DNA of 64,000 nucleotides from Octadecabacter arcticus 238 (GTDB lineage: Bacteria > Pseudomonadota > Alphaproteobacteria > Rhodobacterales > Rhodobacteraceae). This document shows positions 27,275-36,128 of this stretch, in pieces (positions within the stretch are counted from its first letter, which is position 1; every line of letters begins with the position of its first letter). The stretch spans positions 3,477,001 through 3,541,000 of the forward strand of contig NC_020908.1 in NCBI RefSeq assembly GCF_000155735.2. Direction: 5' to 3'. The translations under genes and the position numbers were made by a program. The notes below the pieces were generated by a model that worked only from the letters and a program-made list of their open reading frames with translations, did no database searches and had not been told where the DNA came from.

Positions 27275-28486
27275 ATGACTGACGCATTTATCTACGACGC
27301 GATCCGCACGCCGCGTGGCAAGGGTCGACACGACGGGGCGCTTCACGAAGTCACAGCTTCGCGCCTGTCCGCGGGCATTCTGAACGCCCTAAAGGATCGC
27401 AATAACCTCGAAGGCCATACCGTCGAGGATGTGATTTGGGGCAACGTCACCCAAGTCAAGGAACAGGGCGGCTGTTTGGCCCGCACTGCGGTGCTGGCGT
27501 CGAATTTGGATCAATCCATCCCCGGCCTTGCGATCAACCGCTTTTGCGCGTCCGGCATGGAGGCCGTGAACCTTGCTGCAAACCAGATCAAAGGTGGCGC
27601 AGGCGAGGCCTACATCGCTGGCGGTGTTGAAATGATGGGCCGTGTGCCCATGGGCAGCGACGGCGCGGCAATTGCTGTTGATCCGTCGATTGCGATGGAT
27701 ACTTATTTCGTACCCCAAGGCATCTCGGCGGACATCATTGCCACTGAATACGGGTTCTCGCGCGATGACGCCGATGCGCTGGCCGTTGAATCGCAGCGCC
27801 GTGCCAAAGCCGCATGGGACGCGGGCCATTTCAGCAAATCCATCGTGCCGGTGTTGGATCAGAACGGTTTGACCATTCTGGACACAGACGAATACATGCG
27901 CCCGCAGACAGACATGCAATCTTTAGGCGCGCTGAACGCTGCTTTCCAAGCGATGGGCGAAGTCATGCCCGGTTTCGACAAGGTCGCGCTGATGAAATAT
28001 CCCCACCTTGAGCGGATCAACCACATTCATACAGCTGGCAACAGTTCGGGTATCGTAGACGGTGCTGCTGGCGTTTTGATCGGGTCAAAAGAATACGGGA
28101 TCAAACATGGTCTGACGCCACGCGCGCGCATTCGTCAGACAGCGAAAATCGGGACCGACCCGACGATCATGTTGACAGGACCCGTTCCTGTAACGCACAA
28201 AATCCTTGCAAACGCGGGCATGGATATCAAAGACATCGACCTGTTTGAAGTGAACGAAGCGTTCAGTTCGGTCGTTCTGCGCTTTATGCAAGCGTTTGAC
28301 GTCGATCATTCAAAGGTCAACGTCAACGGTGGCTCCATCGCCATGGGGCACCCGCTGGGCGCAACTGGCGCCATCATCATCGGCACCCTGCTGGACGAGC
28401 TTGAGCGGTCCGACAAAGAAGTGGGTCTCGCGACCTTGTGCATCGCATCCGGTATGGGTGCGGCGACCATCATCGAACGCGTCTAA
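27275..28486 (+). CDS. fadA: Acetyl-CoA acyltransferase (3-ketoacyl-CoA thiolase)
   Basis: 403 residues. Cleaves 3-ketoacyl-CoA with CoA, the last step of beta-oxidation. Nucleophilic Cys in [16 protein letters not shown], second active site [17 protein letters not shown], third [17 protein letters not shown]: all intact. AAGGAG lies before the ATG. It is 12 bases upstream of the FadB/J-type gene, so the pair probably works as the alpha/beta trifunctional system. Confidence 0.94.
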   Translation: MTDAFIYDAIRTPRGKGRHDGALHEVTASRLSAGILNALKDRNNLEGHTVEDVIWGNVTQVKEQGGCLARTAVLASNLDQSIPGLAINRFCASGMEAVNLAANQIKGGAGEAYIAGGVEMMGRVPMGSDGAAIAVDPSIAMDTYFVPQGISADIIATEYGFSRDDADALAVESQRRAKAAWDAGHFSKSIVPVLDQNGLTILDTDEYMRPQTDMQSLGALNAAFQAMGEVMPGFDKVALMKYPHLERINHIHTAGNSSGIVDGAAGVLIGSKEYGIKHGLTPRARIRQTAKIGTDPTIMLTGPVPVTHKILANAGMDIKDIDLFEVNEAFSSVVLRFMQAFDVDHSKVNVNGGSIAMGHPLGATGAIIIGTLLDELERSDKEVGLATLCIASGMGAATIIERV

Positions 28487-28498
28487 GGAGCATCAGAT

Positions 28499-30700
28499 AT
28501 GACTGATTTTACAATGAAAACCGATGCCGATGGCGTTGCGATCATCACATGGGACGTGATTGGTAAATCCATGAACGTCTTGTCGCTTCAGGGCTGGGAC
28601 GATCTGGATGCCTGTGTGGACAAGGCGCTGGCAGATGATACCGTAAAGGGCGTCATCATCACATCCGGCAAGAAGGACAGCTTTGCTGGCGGGATGGACT
28701 TGAACATCATTGCCAAGATGAAGGCCTCTGCGGGCGACAATCCGGCAAAGGGCCTGATGGACGGCTTGATGAAATCACACTCTATCCTGCGTAAAATCGA
28801 ACGCGCAGGCATGGACCCAAAAACCAACAAAGGCGGCAAACCGATTGCAGCCGCCTTGCCCGGCACCGCGCTTGGCATTGGACTGGAAATTCCACTGGCG
28901 TGTCACCGCATTTTTGTGGCCGACAATCCAAAGGCCAAGATCGGCCTGCCTGAAATCATGGTCGGTATTTTTCCGGGCATGGGTGGTACGACCCGCCTCG
29001 TGCGCAAGATGGGTGCGATGATGGCGAGCCCACTGTTGCTGGAAGGCAAAATGAACGACCCCAAAAAGGCGATGCAGGCCGGTGTCGTCGATGAAGTCGT
29101 CGCATCTGATGAACTGCTGGCGGTAGCCAAAGCATGGGTTCTGTCAGAGCCGAAGATAGTCAAGCCATGGGACGAAAAGGGCTACAAAATGCCCGGAGGT
29201 GAACCCTATCACCCAGCGGGTTTCATGACCTTTGTGGGTGCGTCCGCGATGGTCAACGGCAAGACCCAAGGCGTATATCCAGCAGCCAAGGCGTTGTTGT
29301 CTGCGGTTTATGAGGGCGCGATGGTGCCGTTCGATACGGCCCTTAGAATTGAAGCACGCTGGTTCACCAACGTCTTGATGAACCCATCATCCGAGGCGAT
29401 GATCCGATCCTTGTTCATCAACAAAGAAGCCTTGGACAAGGGCGCGAACCGTCCCGCTGTAGCAGACCAAACCGTCAAAAAGGTCGGCGTCCTTGGCGCG
29501 GGCATGATGGGCGCCGGTATTTCGCTGGTGTCCGCGCTCGCAGGGATTGAGGTCGTGTTGATCGACCGTGAACAGGCTGCAGCTGACAAGGGCAAATCCT
29601 ACACCGCTGACTATATGGACAAAGGGATTGCGCGCAAGAAAGCCACGGCTGAAAAGAAGGACAAGGTGCTGAGCATGATCACGGCCACCACCGATCTGAA
29701 CGCGCTTAAGGGCTGCGATCTGATCGTTGAAGCCGTGTTCGAGGACGTCGGCGTCAAGGCCGAGATAACCAAAAAGGTCGAAGCCATCGTCGGCGACGAC
29801 TGCATCTTTGCGACCAATACATCGACGCTGCCGATCACCGAACTGGCAAAAGCATCCGTGCGCCCAGATCAGTTTATTGGCATCCATTTCTTCAGCCCCG
29901 TCGACAAAATGGCGCTGGTGGAAATTATTCGCGGCAAGGAAACCGGTGATATCGCTGTCGCTAAATCGCTGGATTTCGTGCGCCAAATTCGCAAAACGCC
30001 GATTGTCGTGAACGATGAACGCTTCTTTTATGCCAACCGCTGCATCCTGCCCTACGTCAATGAAGGCGTGCGTATGCTGCAAGAAGGTGTCGCGCCTGCG
30101 TTGATCGAAAATGCCGCCAAACTGGTCGGCATGCCGCTTGGTCCGTTGCAATTGACGGACGAAACCAGCATCGACCTTGGTGTCAAGATCGCCAAGGCAA
30201 CGAAGGCCGCGATGGGCGATGCCTATGACGACACAGCCGATGAGCTGATTTTCTGGATGGCCGACGAAGGCCGCCTTGGTCGCAAGACGAAAGCAGGCTT
30301 TTACGACTATGACGAAAAGGGAAAGCGTCATTACTTATGGTCGGGTTTAACGGAACGCTATGCGCCCGCCGACGAACAACCCGATCTGGTCGACGTGCAG
30401 CACCGTTTGTTGTTCAGCCAAGTGCTTGAGGCCGTGCGCGCGCTGGATGAAGGCGTGCTGATGGACATTCGCGAAGGCGATGTCGGCGCGATCCTTGGCT
30501 GGGGCTTTGCGCCTTGGTCAGGTGGTCCGTTCTCATGGCTTGATATCCTTGGTGCGCCCTACGCCGCCGAACGCTGTGACGAGTTGACGGCAATCCACGG
30601 CGAACGCTTTGCCTGCCCCGCCCTGTTGCGTGACATGGCCGACAAGGGCCAGTCGTTCTACGGACGTTTCGGTTCCGGTGTGGACAGCAAAGCCGCATAA
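28499..30700 (+). CDS. fadJ: Enoyl-CoA hydratase / 3-hydroxyacyl-CoA dehydrogenase, FadB/FadJ type
   Basis: 733 residues. Crotonase domain (about 1-200) with oxyanion-hole ITSGKKDSFAGGMDL and the Glu region KIGLPEIMVGIFPGMGG; NAD-binding domain near 325 (VGVLGAGMMGAGISLVSA), then FIGIHFFSPVDKMALVEIIRG and two C-terminal dehydrogenase domains with NRCILPYVNEGVRML. Hydrates enoyl-CoA and oxidises the 3-hydroxyacyl product for the thiolase encoded just upstream. The choice of fadJ over fadB is uncertain. Confidence 0.92.
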   Translation: MTDFTMKTDADGVAIITWDVIGKSMNVLSLQGWDDLDACVDKALADDTVKGVIITSGKKDSFAGGMDLNIIAKMKASAGDNPAKGLMDGLMKSHSILRKIERAGMDPKTNKGGKPIAAALPGTALGIGLEIPLACHRIFVADNPKAKIGLPEIMVGIFPGMGGTTRLVRKMGAMMASPLLLEGKMNDPKKAMQAGVVDEVVASDELLAVAKAWVLSEPKIVKPWDEKGYKMPGGEPYHPAGFMTFVGASAMVNGKTQGVYPAAKALLSAVYEGAMVPFDTALRIEARWFTNVLMNPSSEAMIRSLFINKEALDKGANRPAVADQTVKKVGVLGAGMMGAGISLVSALAGIEVVLIDREQAAADKGKSYTADYMDKGIARKKATAEKKDKVLSMITATTDLNALKGCDLIVEAVFEDVGVKAEITKKVEAIVGDDCIFATNTSTLPITELAKASVRPDQFIGIHFFSPVDKMALVEIIRGKETGDIAVAKSLDFVRQIRKTPIVVNDERFFYANRCILPYVNEGVRMLQEGVAPALIENAAKLVGMPLGPLQLTDETSIDLGVKIAKATKAAMGDAYDDTADELIFWMADEGRLGRKTKAGFYDYDEKGKRHYLWSGLTERYAPADEQPDLVDVQHRLLFSQVLEAVRALDEGVLMDIREGDVGAILGWGFAPWSGGPFSWLDILGAPYAAERCDELTAIHGERFACPALLRDMADKGQSFYGRFGSGVDSKAA

Positions 30701-30702
30701 GC

Positions 30703-30742
30703 CACACCTGTTTAATTGAAAGCACACCTGCCTAAATTAAAG
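30703..30742. repeat. Imperfect 20-bp tandem duplication
   Basis: CACACCTGTTTAATTGAAAG (30703-30722) is followed directly by CACACCTGCCTAAATTAAAG (30723-30742), 16 of 20 bases identical, just after the fadJ-type stop. Confidence 0.8.
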
Positions 30743-30778
30743 AATGGCCGCGCCTTTACGGGCGCGGCCATTCTCGTT
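30742..30778 (+). terminator. Probable terminator of the beta-oxidation operon
   Basis: Perfect 13-bp stem GAATGGCCGCGCC / GGCGCGGCCATTC with a 5-6 base loop, then TCTCGTTT. The T-run is weak, but stem and position after the operon support termination. Confidence 0.7.
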
Positions 30779-30896
30779 TACGCGCCCGTTTTGACGTCCA
30801 AAAAATGATGTTGACGTCGGGAAAGTGTCGCAGGTGGCCGGCGCTGAACTTCTACAAATAATCCCTACCTACGTCTTGTAACATAGGAGACAGACA

Positions 30897-31550
30897 ATGA
30901 AGAAAGATGCTGATTATGAGGCTGAACTGGCTTCTGAGAACATGCATCACCACGTGCCCCAAGATTTTCGCGACCGCTTTGCATTGCGGCTAGTGAAGTT
31001 TTTGCGGGTCTTTGCAGACAAATTCTTTGCCGGTCGCTATAGCCACCGTGCCGTGGTTCTGGAAACCGTTGCCGCGGTTCCAGGAATGGTGGGCGGGCTG
31101 TTGCAACACCTTAAGGCGCTGCGCCATATCCGTGACGATCAAGGCTGGATCAGGGAGTTGATCGAGGAGGCAGACAATGAACGCATGCACCTGATGACGT
31201 TCATCGAAATCGCGCAGCCTTCCAAATTTGAACGCTTTCTGGTCGCGGCGACCCAGCTGATTTTCTACAACTTCTACTTCTTTTTGTACCTGCTTGCGCC
31301 GCGCGTTGCGCATCGTGTTGTCGGATACCTCGAAGAAGAAGCGGTCGTCAGCTACACTCAATATCTTGAACAGATCGACGCGGGCCTGATCGAAAATATC
31401 GCCGCACCGCAAATTGCGATTGATTATTGGAAGCTGTCTGCCAATGCGCGGCTGCGTGACGTGGTCCTTGTCATCCGCGAGGATGAAGCGGGTCACCGCG
31501 ACAAGAACCACGAGTTTGCCGACAAGATCGCATCCGGCGCGCACCCCTAA
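30897..31550 (+). CDS. aox: Alternative oxidase (cyanide-insensitive ubiquinol oxidase)
   Basis: 217 residues. Di-iron membrane enzyme that oxidises ubiquinol with O2 without proton pumping. All four-helix ligand motifs are present: Glu56 in [22 protein letters not shown] (Glu95, His98), LEEEAVVSY (about Glu147) and REDEAGH (Glu197, His200). Short N-terminus as in bacterial forms. AGGAGA precedes the ATG. Single gene with its own probable terminator; no NO-sensing regulator is adjacent. It could relieve over-reduction of the quinone pool during acyl-CoA oxidation. Confidence 0.93.
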   Translation: MKKDADYEAELASENMHHHVPQDFRDRFALRLVKFLRVFADKFFAGRYSHRAVVLETVAAVPGMVGGLLQHLKALRHIRDDQGWIRELIEEADNERMHLMTFIEIAQPSKFERFLVAATQLIFYNFYFFLYLLAPRVAHRVVGYLEEEAVVSYTQYLEQIDAGLIENIAAPQIAIDYWKLSANARLRDVVLVIREDEAGHRDKNHEFADKIASGAHP

Positions 31551-31577
31551 ATAAAATCGCTCCGCCCTTGTAGCCAA

Positions 31578-31602
31578 GGACGGGGCCCGTCCAGGTTTGT
31601 TT
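31578..31602 (+). terminator. Possible terminator of aox
   Basis: GGACGG-GGC-CCGTCC palindrome followed after three bases by TTTGTTTTTT, 27 bases past the aox stop. Confidence 0.6.
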
Positions 31603-31748
31603 TTTGGGAATGCCCAGACCCAAACGATCACAAGCGAGGTTCAGCCCCGTCTGCAACTTTGCGCGGGTGCGGCTCGGCCGTGACTGGATAGGTTTGTGTT
31701 GCTACGGACGACGCGCGGTGGTCCTCGTCTTCGAACATCACTGAACGA

Positions 31749-31768
31749 CTACCGGCTGACGCCGGTAG
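31749..31768 (-). repeat. IS200-type end hairpin containing the fusion stop codon
   Basis: Perfect 8-bp stem CTACCGGC / GCCGGTAG with loop TGAC. The TAG of the fused reading frame forms one end of the stem. Such a hairpin just past tnpA is the right-end structure recognised by IS200/IS605 transposases. The outer end of the IS was not fixed; 31603-31748 holds no gene. Confidence 0.6.
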
Positions 31769-32738
31769 GTTCCCTTTTTGAATGTAATTCAAGATACTGA
31801 AGTATGACAGCGTCAGTGACATTGCCGCTGGTTGTTGAGAAAAATCCGCGAGCCCAAAACCGCTGGCCCCAGTACCGTTTGCGCAGTTCGGGAAACTCGC
31901 GCTGTATCTTATAAGACGAGCGTCCCTTGATCCGCATCATCACCTTTGACAAAGCTATCTGAGGCGGGACCGATATGAACATGTGGACGTGATCGGTCGA
32001 CAATACGCCCGTCTCAATATGCACGCCAAGTTCTTGGCATGTTTGGATAATGATTTCACGGATACGCTCACGCATTTCACCGCGCATAACTTTGTATCGG
32101 TATTTTGTTGTCCAGACGACGTGAAGTCGGTGATAAAATTTGGTATGTTCGGTGTCAAAATCGGTATAAAAGCCACGCCAATCGCGGGGGCGTTGACTTT
32201 GGTTGGCAATCGGCAAGACAGGCAGAAACCCGAGGTGGGTCGCGAGCGGCGCGAGATCATCGGCCAGATATTCAAGACGGATATAGAGGTCCGCATGCGT
32301 GACGCCCACCCCATCGGTCATGTAGCGTGCATAAGGGTTGGCGCGAAACGTGTCTTTTGTCAGCGGCGCGTTCAAGAACCCGGAAAAGCCTTTGGAATGC
32401 GCCAACGTGACCGCCGGATGATCAAAAGTCTGCGTCTTCAGCCAATGATAATAGCTCACCATTCGGTCCCACGGATTGCGCAACAGAGTGAAGGTGAACA
32501 GGTCAGACATCTCTGCGCGGGTGATCAGGCCTTCGACGTCGGCCAGTGTTGAATGTTTCCACAGCCGCCCTGCTGTCTTAACCCCCTTGACCTTGCCGCG
32601 TCGCTTCAGCGCCTTGGGCGTGTCGCCAATCATGATGACGTCTGCCTTGGCGCGGTCTTCCAGCGCCAGCGCCATCGCCGTCCCGCCAGTTTTAGGGATA
32701 TGCACGAAGATGTAGCCGCGCCCACGTGAAATGATCAT
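31749..32738 (-). CDS. Sulfotransferase family protein fused in frame to IS200 transposase TnpA
   Basis: 329 residues in one open frame. Residues 1 to about 215 are a sulfotransferase-2 type protein: PAPS-binding loop YIFVHIPKTGGTAMALAL, TFTLLRNPWDRMVSYYHWL, FLNAPLTKDTFRANPYARYM and IANQSQRPRDWRGFYTD, with the usual last 20-25 residues lost. From DTEHTKFYHRLHVVWTTKYR on it is an IS200/IS605 Y1 transposase: HUH motif STDHVHMF and the likely catalytic Tyr in VILQYLELH. Start at 32738 has GAGGAAG before it and lies seven bases after the DMT transporter stop. Whether the sulfotransferase part folds without its tail is unknown. Confidence 0.85.
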   Translation of the reverse strand: MIISRGRGYIFVHIPKTGGTAMALALEDRAKADVIMIGDTPKALKRRGKVKGVKTAGRLWKHSTLADVEGLITRAEMSDLFTFTLLRNPWDRMVSYYHWLKTQTFDHPAVTLAHSKGFSGFLNAPLTKDTFRANPYARYMTDGVGVTHADLYIRLEYLADDLAPLATHLGFLPVLPIANQSQRPRDWRGFYTDFDTEHTKFYHRLHVVWTTKYRYKVMRGEMRERIREIIIQTCQELGVHIETGVLSTDHVHMFISVPPQIALSKVMMRIKGRSSYKIQREFPELRKRYWGQRFWARGFFSTTSGNVTDAVILQYLELHSKREPTGVSR

Positions 32739-32745
32739 ATCTTCC

Positions 32746-33645
32746 TCACTTTGATCGCAGCGCGATGATAGAGCCCGATGTGATAATGCAGGCAATCCCG
32801 ACCAGCGCCAATACGCCCAAGGTTTGGTCCCAAATGATCCAGCCAAAGATCGCGGCGAACACGATGAGAGAATATTCGTTGATCGCAACATAGGATGCCT
32901 CACCCAATTGATAGCCGCGTGTCAGCAGGCCAACGCCGGTAATACTGCCGACGGCTTGGCCGATCGTAACCCAGAACATCGTGGTCGTCATCGGCACGAG
33001 GCCGCGCTGCAGCCAGCCGTCAACACCGGGTGGCGCATCCATGGGCCAGATGGTCAGCGCGGCAACACCCACCAAACCGTAAACGCCAAGGATGGCAAAA
33101 TATGCCAGCGTCATCACCAGCACGCTTTCGCCTTCGCACCACGCGCGGGTGCCGATTGCGCCGACTGCATAAAACAGGCCCGCGATGATCGGCACAAAGG
33201 CCAGCACTGTGATACTGCCGTCCTGCGGCCACACCACCAGAACCGCGCCACCGAACCCCACAGCCACCGCTGCCCAGCGCCAGAACCCAACCGATTGACC
33301 CCGAAACAAGACCGACAGGATCAAAACGAAAATAGGAGCGGTGAACAATCCGGCGGCAACGACGCCTATAGGCAGGAAGGCAAGGCACCCAAAGTAAATC
33401 AACAGCGCCGTGCCCGTAAAGAAATTGCGGGCCAATACGTGCAAAGGTCGGTTTGCGCGCAAGGTGCCTAAGCCAAACAGCGCGAGAAGTGCCAACAACG
33501 GCAAGGTCGCTGCGGACCGCGCCGCCTGAAACAGCCACAGGCTTGAGTTTTCCGAGATCAGCGGGATCAGATTGTCAGTCACGCCAAGCACGAACATACC
33601 ACAAAGGGTGCAAATCATTGACAACTTAGGGTTTGTAGCTTGCAT
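32746..33645 (-). CDS. DMT/EamA-family transporter
   Basis: 299 residues, ten membrane helices in two EamA repeats (CTLCGMFVLGVTDNLIPL ... AVLVVWPQ; FVPIIAGLFYAVGAIGTRAWC ... VGIACIITSGSIIAL). Family members export metabolites such as amino acids or import riboflavin or S-adenosylmethionine. Upstream of, and probably cotranscribed with, the sulfotransferase gene (7-base gap). Substrate unknown. Divergent from the acyl-CoA ligase gene; the 158 bases between hold both promoters. Confidence 0.87.
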   Translation of the reverse strand: MQATNPKLSMICTLCGMFVLGVTDNLIPLISENSSLWLFQAARSAATLPLLALLALFGLGTLRANRPLHVLARNFFTGTALLIYFGCLAFLPIGVVAAGLFTAPIFVLILSVLFRGQSVGFWRWAAVAVGFGGAVLVVWPQDGSITVLAFVPIIAGLFYAVGAIGTRAWCEGESVLVMTLAYFAILGVYGLVGVAALTIWPMDAPPGVDGWLQRGLVPMTTTMFWVTIGQAVGSITGVGLLTRGYQLGEASYVAINEYSLIVFAAIFGWIIWDQTLGVLALVGIACIITSGSIIALRSK

Positions 33646-33803
33646 TGACGGGTTTCCTTTGGGGCACTGTCACGACCGCAAGGTGCCTGCGCCAGCCCAA
33701 AAGCGACGCGTGGGCAAAAAGCCACGTGCGCTGAGAGATCGGCGTTTGACATCTGCGAAATCTGCGGCACTTTGGGGATGCAACATTCTGGGAGGAAATG
33801 CGC

Positions 33804-35423
33804 ATGGGCTGGATGAGGGATGAGACTGGGCTGGATAAGACACCTGCGAACTACGTACCACTCACCCCGTTGAGCCATTTGGCACGCGCGGCCAAGGTTT
33901 TTCCCGACCGTGAGGCACTGGTCTACGGCGATACGCGCCTGACCTATCGCGATTATCATGCTCGCGTGTCCCAACTGGCGAGCGCGTTGCAGATAGCGGG
34001 CGTTGTTGCGGGCGATGTTGTCTCGACACTGCTGCCCAACATCCCCGCCCAAGCCGAAGCACATTTTGGCGTGCCTGCGGCGGGGGCTGTGTTGAACACA
34101 ATCAATATCCGGCTGGACGTGGATACAATTGCCTATATTTTCGATCACGGTGAAGCAAAAGTCGTGCTGGTAGACAGCCAGTTCCTGCCGGTCTGTATGC
34201 AAGCAATTGAAGCAATGGAGGGCGCGGCACCGCTGGTTGTTGAAGTCCCCGACCCGATCGCAGGCGTGCCCGAGATCGGTAAGCAGATCGATTATGAAAC
34301 ATTTCTCGCCGCAGGTGATCCAAACTTTGCATGGGTTTTGCCCGAAGACGAATGGGAGAGCCTTGCACTTAATTACACGTCAGGCACCACAGGGCAGCCC
34401 AAGGGCGTCGTCTATCATCACCGTGGTGCCTATCTGATGACCATGGGCACGCCCGTCACGTGGCGCATGACGCTGCATCCGATCTTTTTGACCATCGTGC
34501 CGTTGTTTCACTGCAACGGATGGAACCACACATGGATGATGCCGATGCTGGGTGGCACGGTTGTGTGTTGTCGCGACGTATCAGCGGCGGCGATTTACGC
34601 AGCCATAGCAGATGAAGGTGTCACTCATTTTGGCGGCGCACCGATTGTGCTGAACCTATTGGTAAACGCAAAATCCGAAGACCGCCGCGATTTCGATCAT
34701 ACTGTCGAAGTGTTTACCGCCGGCGCGCCCCCTGCCCCAGCCACACTGGCGGCGATTGGGGATTTGGGGTTCAACGTGCAGCAGGTTTACGGGCTGACCG
34801 AAACCTACGGCCACGTCACAGAATGCTTGTGGAATGACAATTGGGACACGCTGCCCCTCGACAAGCAATCCGCAATCAGGGCCCGCCAAGGCGTTGCGTT
34901 CCCGCAGATGGAAGACATTACCGTGATGTCGGATGCGATGGAACAGGTCGCGATGGACGGAAAAACCCAAGGTGAGATCGTGATCAGGGGCAATTCGGTG
35001 ATGAAGGGTTATCTGAAAAATCCGGACGCCACGGCAAAGGCATTCAAAGGCGGCTATTTCCATTCTGAAGATTTGGCCGTGCAACACCCTGACGGATCGA
35101 TGCAGATTGCCGACCGCGCCAAGGACATCATCATTTCCGGCGGGGAGAATATATCCTCCGTTGAAGTTGAAAATGCATTGATGGGCCATCCCGATGTCAT
35201 GCTCTGTGCTGTCGTTGCGATGCCGGATGACAAATGGGGCGAAGTGCCCTGTGCCTTTGTTGAGTTGAAAGTTGGCCACGAGGCTAGCGCGGAGGCGTTG
35301 ATCTCGTTCACCAAACAACGTCTCGCCGGATTTAAGTGCCCCAAAAGGATCGTGTTTGGCGAACTGCCCAAAACATCGACAGGAAAAATCCAGAAATTCG
35401 AGTTGCGCAAGACGTTCCGATAA
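33804..35423 (+). CDS. Acyl-CoA synthetase (AMP-forming), medium-chain / DmdB-like
   Basis: About 539 residues. ANL superfamily enzyme that activates an acid to its CoA ester via acyl-AMP. Motifs: LALNYTSGTTGQPKGVVYHH (P-loop), VYGLTETYGHV, GYFHSEDLAVQHPDGSMQI, DIISGGENISSVEVE and the catalytic Lys in PKTSTGKIQKFELR. Start 33804 is preferred because GGAGG lies eight bases before it, only two before the ATG at 33798. It resembles ligases for medium-chain or methylmercaptopropionate substrates (DmdB group); substrate not decided. Bases 35424-35655 hold no gene. Confidence 0.88.
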   Translation: MGWMRDETGLDKTPANYVPLTPLSHLARAAKVFPDREALVYGDTRLTYRDYHARVSQLASALQIAGVVAGDVVSTLLPNIPAQAEAHFGVPAAGAVLNTINIRLDVDTIAYIFDHGEAKVVLVDSQFLPVCMQAIEAMEGAAPLVVEVPDPIAGVPEIGKQIDYETFLAAGDPNFAWVLPEDEWESLALNYTSGTTGQPKGVVYHHRGAYLMTMGTPVTWRMTLHPIFLTIVPLFHCNGWNHTWMMPMLGGTVVCCRDVSAAAIYAAIADEGVTHFGGAPIVLNLLVNAKSEDRRDFDHTVEVFTAGAPPAPATLAAIGDLGFNVQQVYGLTETYGHVTECLWNDNWDTLPLDKQSAIRARQGVAFPQMEDITVMSDAMEQVAMDGKTQGEIVIRGNSVMKGYLKNPDATAKAFKGGYFHSEDLAVQHPDGSMQIADRAKDIIISGGENISSVEVENALMGHPDVMLCAVVAMPDDKWGEVPCAFVELKVGHEASAEALISFTKQRLAGFKCPKRIVFGELPKTSTGKIQKFELRKTFR

Positions 35424-35655
35424 GGCGCGACAGCCACCCGACAAATGACGGCTGATTTGCAACCACCTGTGATCCCTCACTCCAGGCGCAGAGTCCACAA
35501 AACTTGCAGAATACTCGCAAACCGCGTTAGGTATTGTGAATCCGCTTAGGTTTCCTGCCGGGACGCTAAGCGCAAATGCGCACATAGAATTTTTTGGGCT
35601 GCATGGATAACCACGCGGAAAAGCCGGAAACCTATGTGTGTGAAAAGGAGGGCAA

Positions 35656-36072
35656 ATGTATAATAATATTATGGTTCCCGTCGATTTGGGACATACAAAA
35701 ACACTCTGTCGGGCGCTGGAAACAGCGGCGGATCTCGCCAAGCACTACGGGGCGAAGGTTACTTACGTCGGAGTCACAAGTTCTGCGCCAGGGTCCGTTG
35801 CCAATTCACCTGAAGACTATCAAGCCAAGTTGGGTGAATTCGCCAAGAGCCAAGCAGACGCGCACAACGTCAAAACTGCTGCGCATTCGGCAGTCAGCCA
35901 TGATCCAAGCGTTGACCTTGACCCCACCCTTCTCAAGGCCGCTGCAACAATTGAGGCCGACCTGATCGTCATGCAAAGCCATATTCCAGGGCTGGCGGAT
36001 CATCTCTAGCCATCAAACGGCGGCAAAATAGCACGACAGGCAAAGTGTTCTGTCATGATTGTGCGCGACTGA
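35656..36072 (+). pseudogene. Universal stress protein gene with premature TAG
   Basis: Open from 35656 to a TAG at 36007-36009 (117 residues): MYNNIMVPVDLGHTKTL, CRALETAADLAKHYGAKVTYV, LIVMQSHIPGLADHL. The same frame continues for 20 codons to TGA at 36070-36072 and reads PSNGGKIARQAKCSVMIVRD, the normal end of the UspA fold with its nucleotide-binding Gly loop. So the TAG, probably once Trp or another codon, removes the last strand. A TeaD-like partner role for the BCCT transporter 57 bases downstream is possible. AGGAGGG before the ATG is strong, so a shortened product may still be made. Confidence 0.8.
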
Positions 36073-36128
36073 CACGTGCTGCCGAAACCAAGCAGCGCGA
36101 TATCACCGAGCAATGAGGGACAAAAAAT

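Noticed and set aside
29387..30331. 314-codon open frame opposite the fadJ-type gene
   Set aside because: Mirror of a strongly conserved reading frame in GC-rich DNA; no family character.
36007..36009. TAG in the universal stress gene as a pyrrolysine codon
   Set aside because: Universal stress proteins are not pyrrolysine proteins, no pyl genes are seen and the MttB homologue here has no in-frame TAG.
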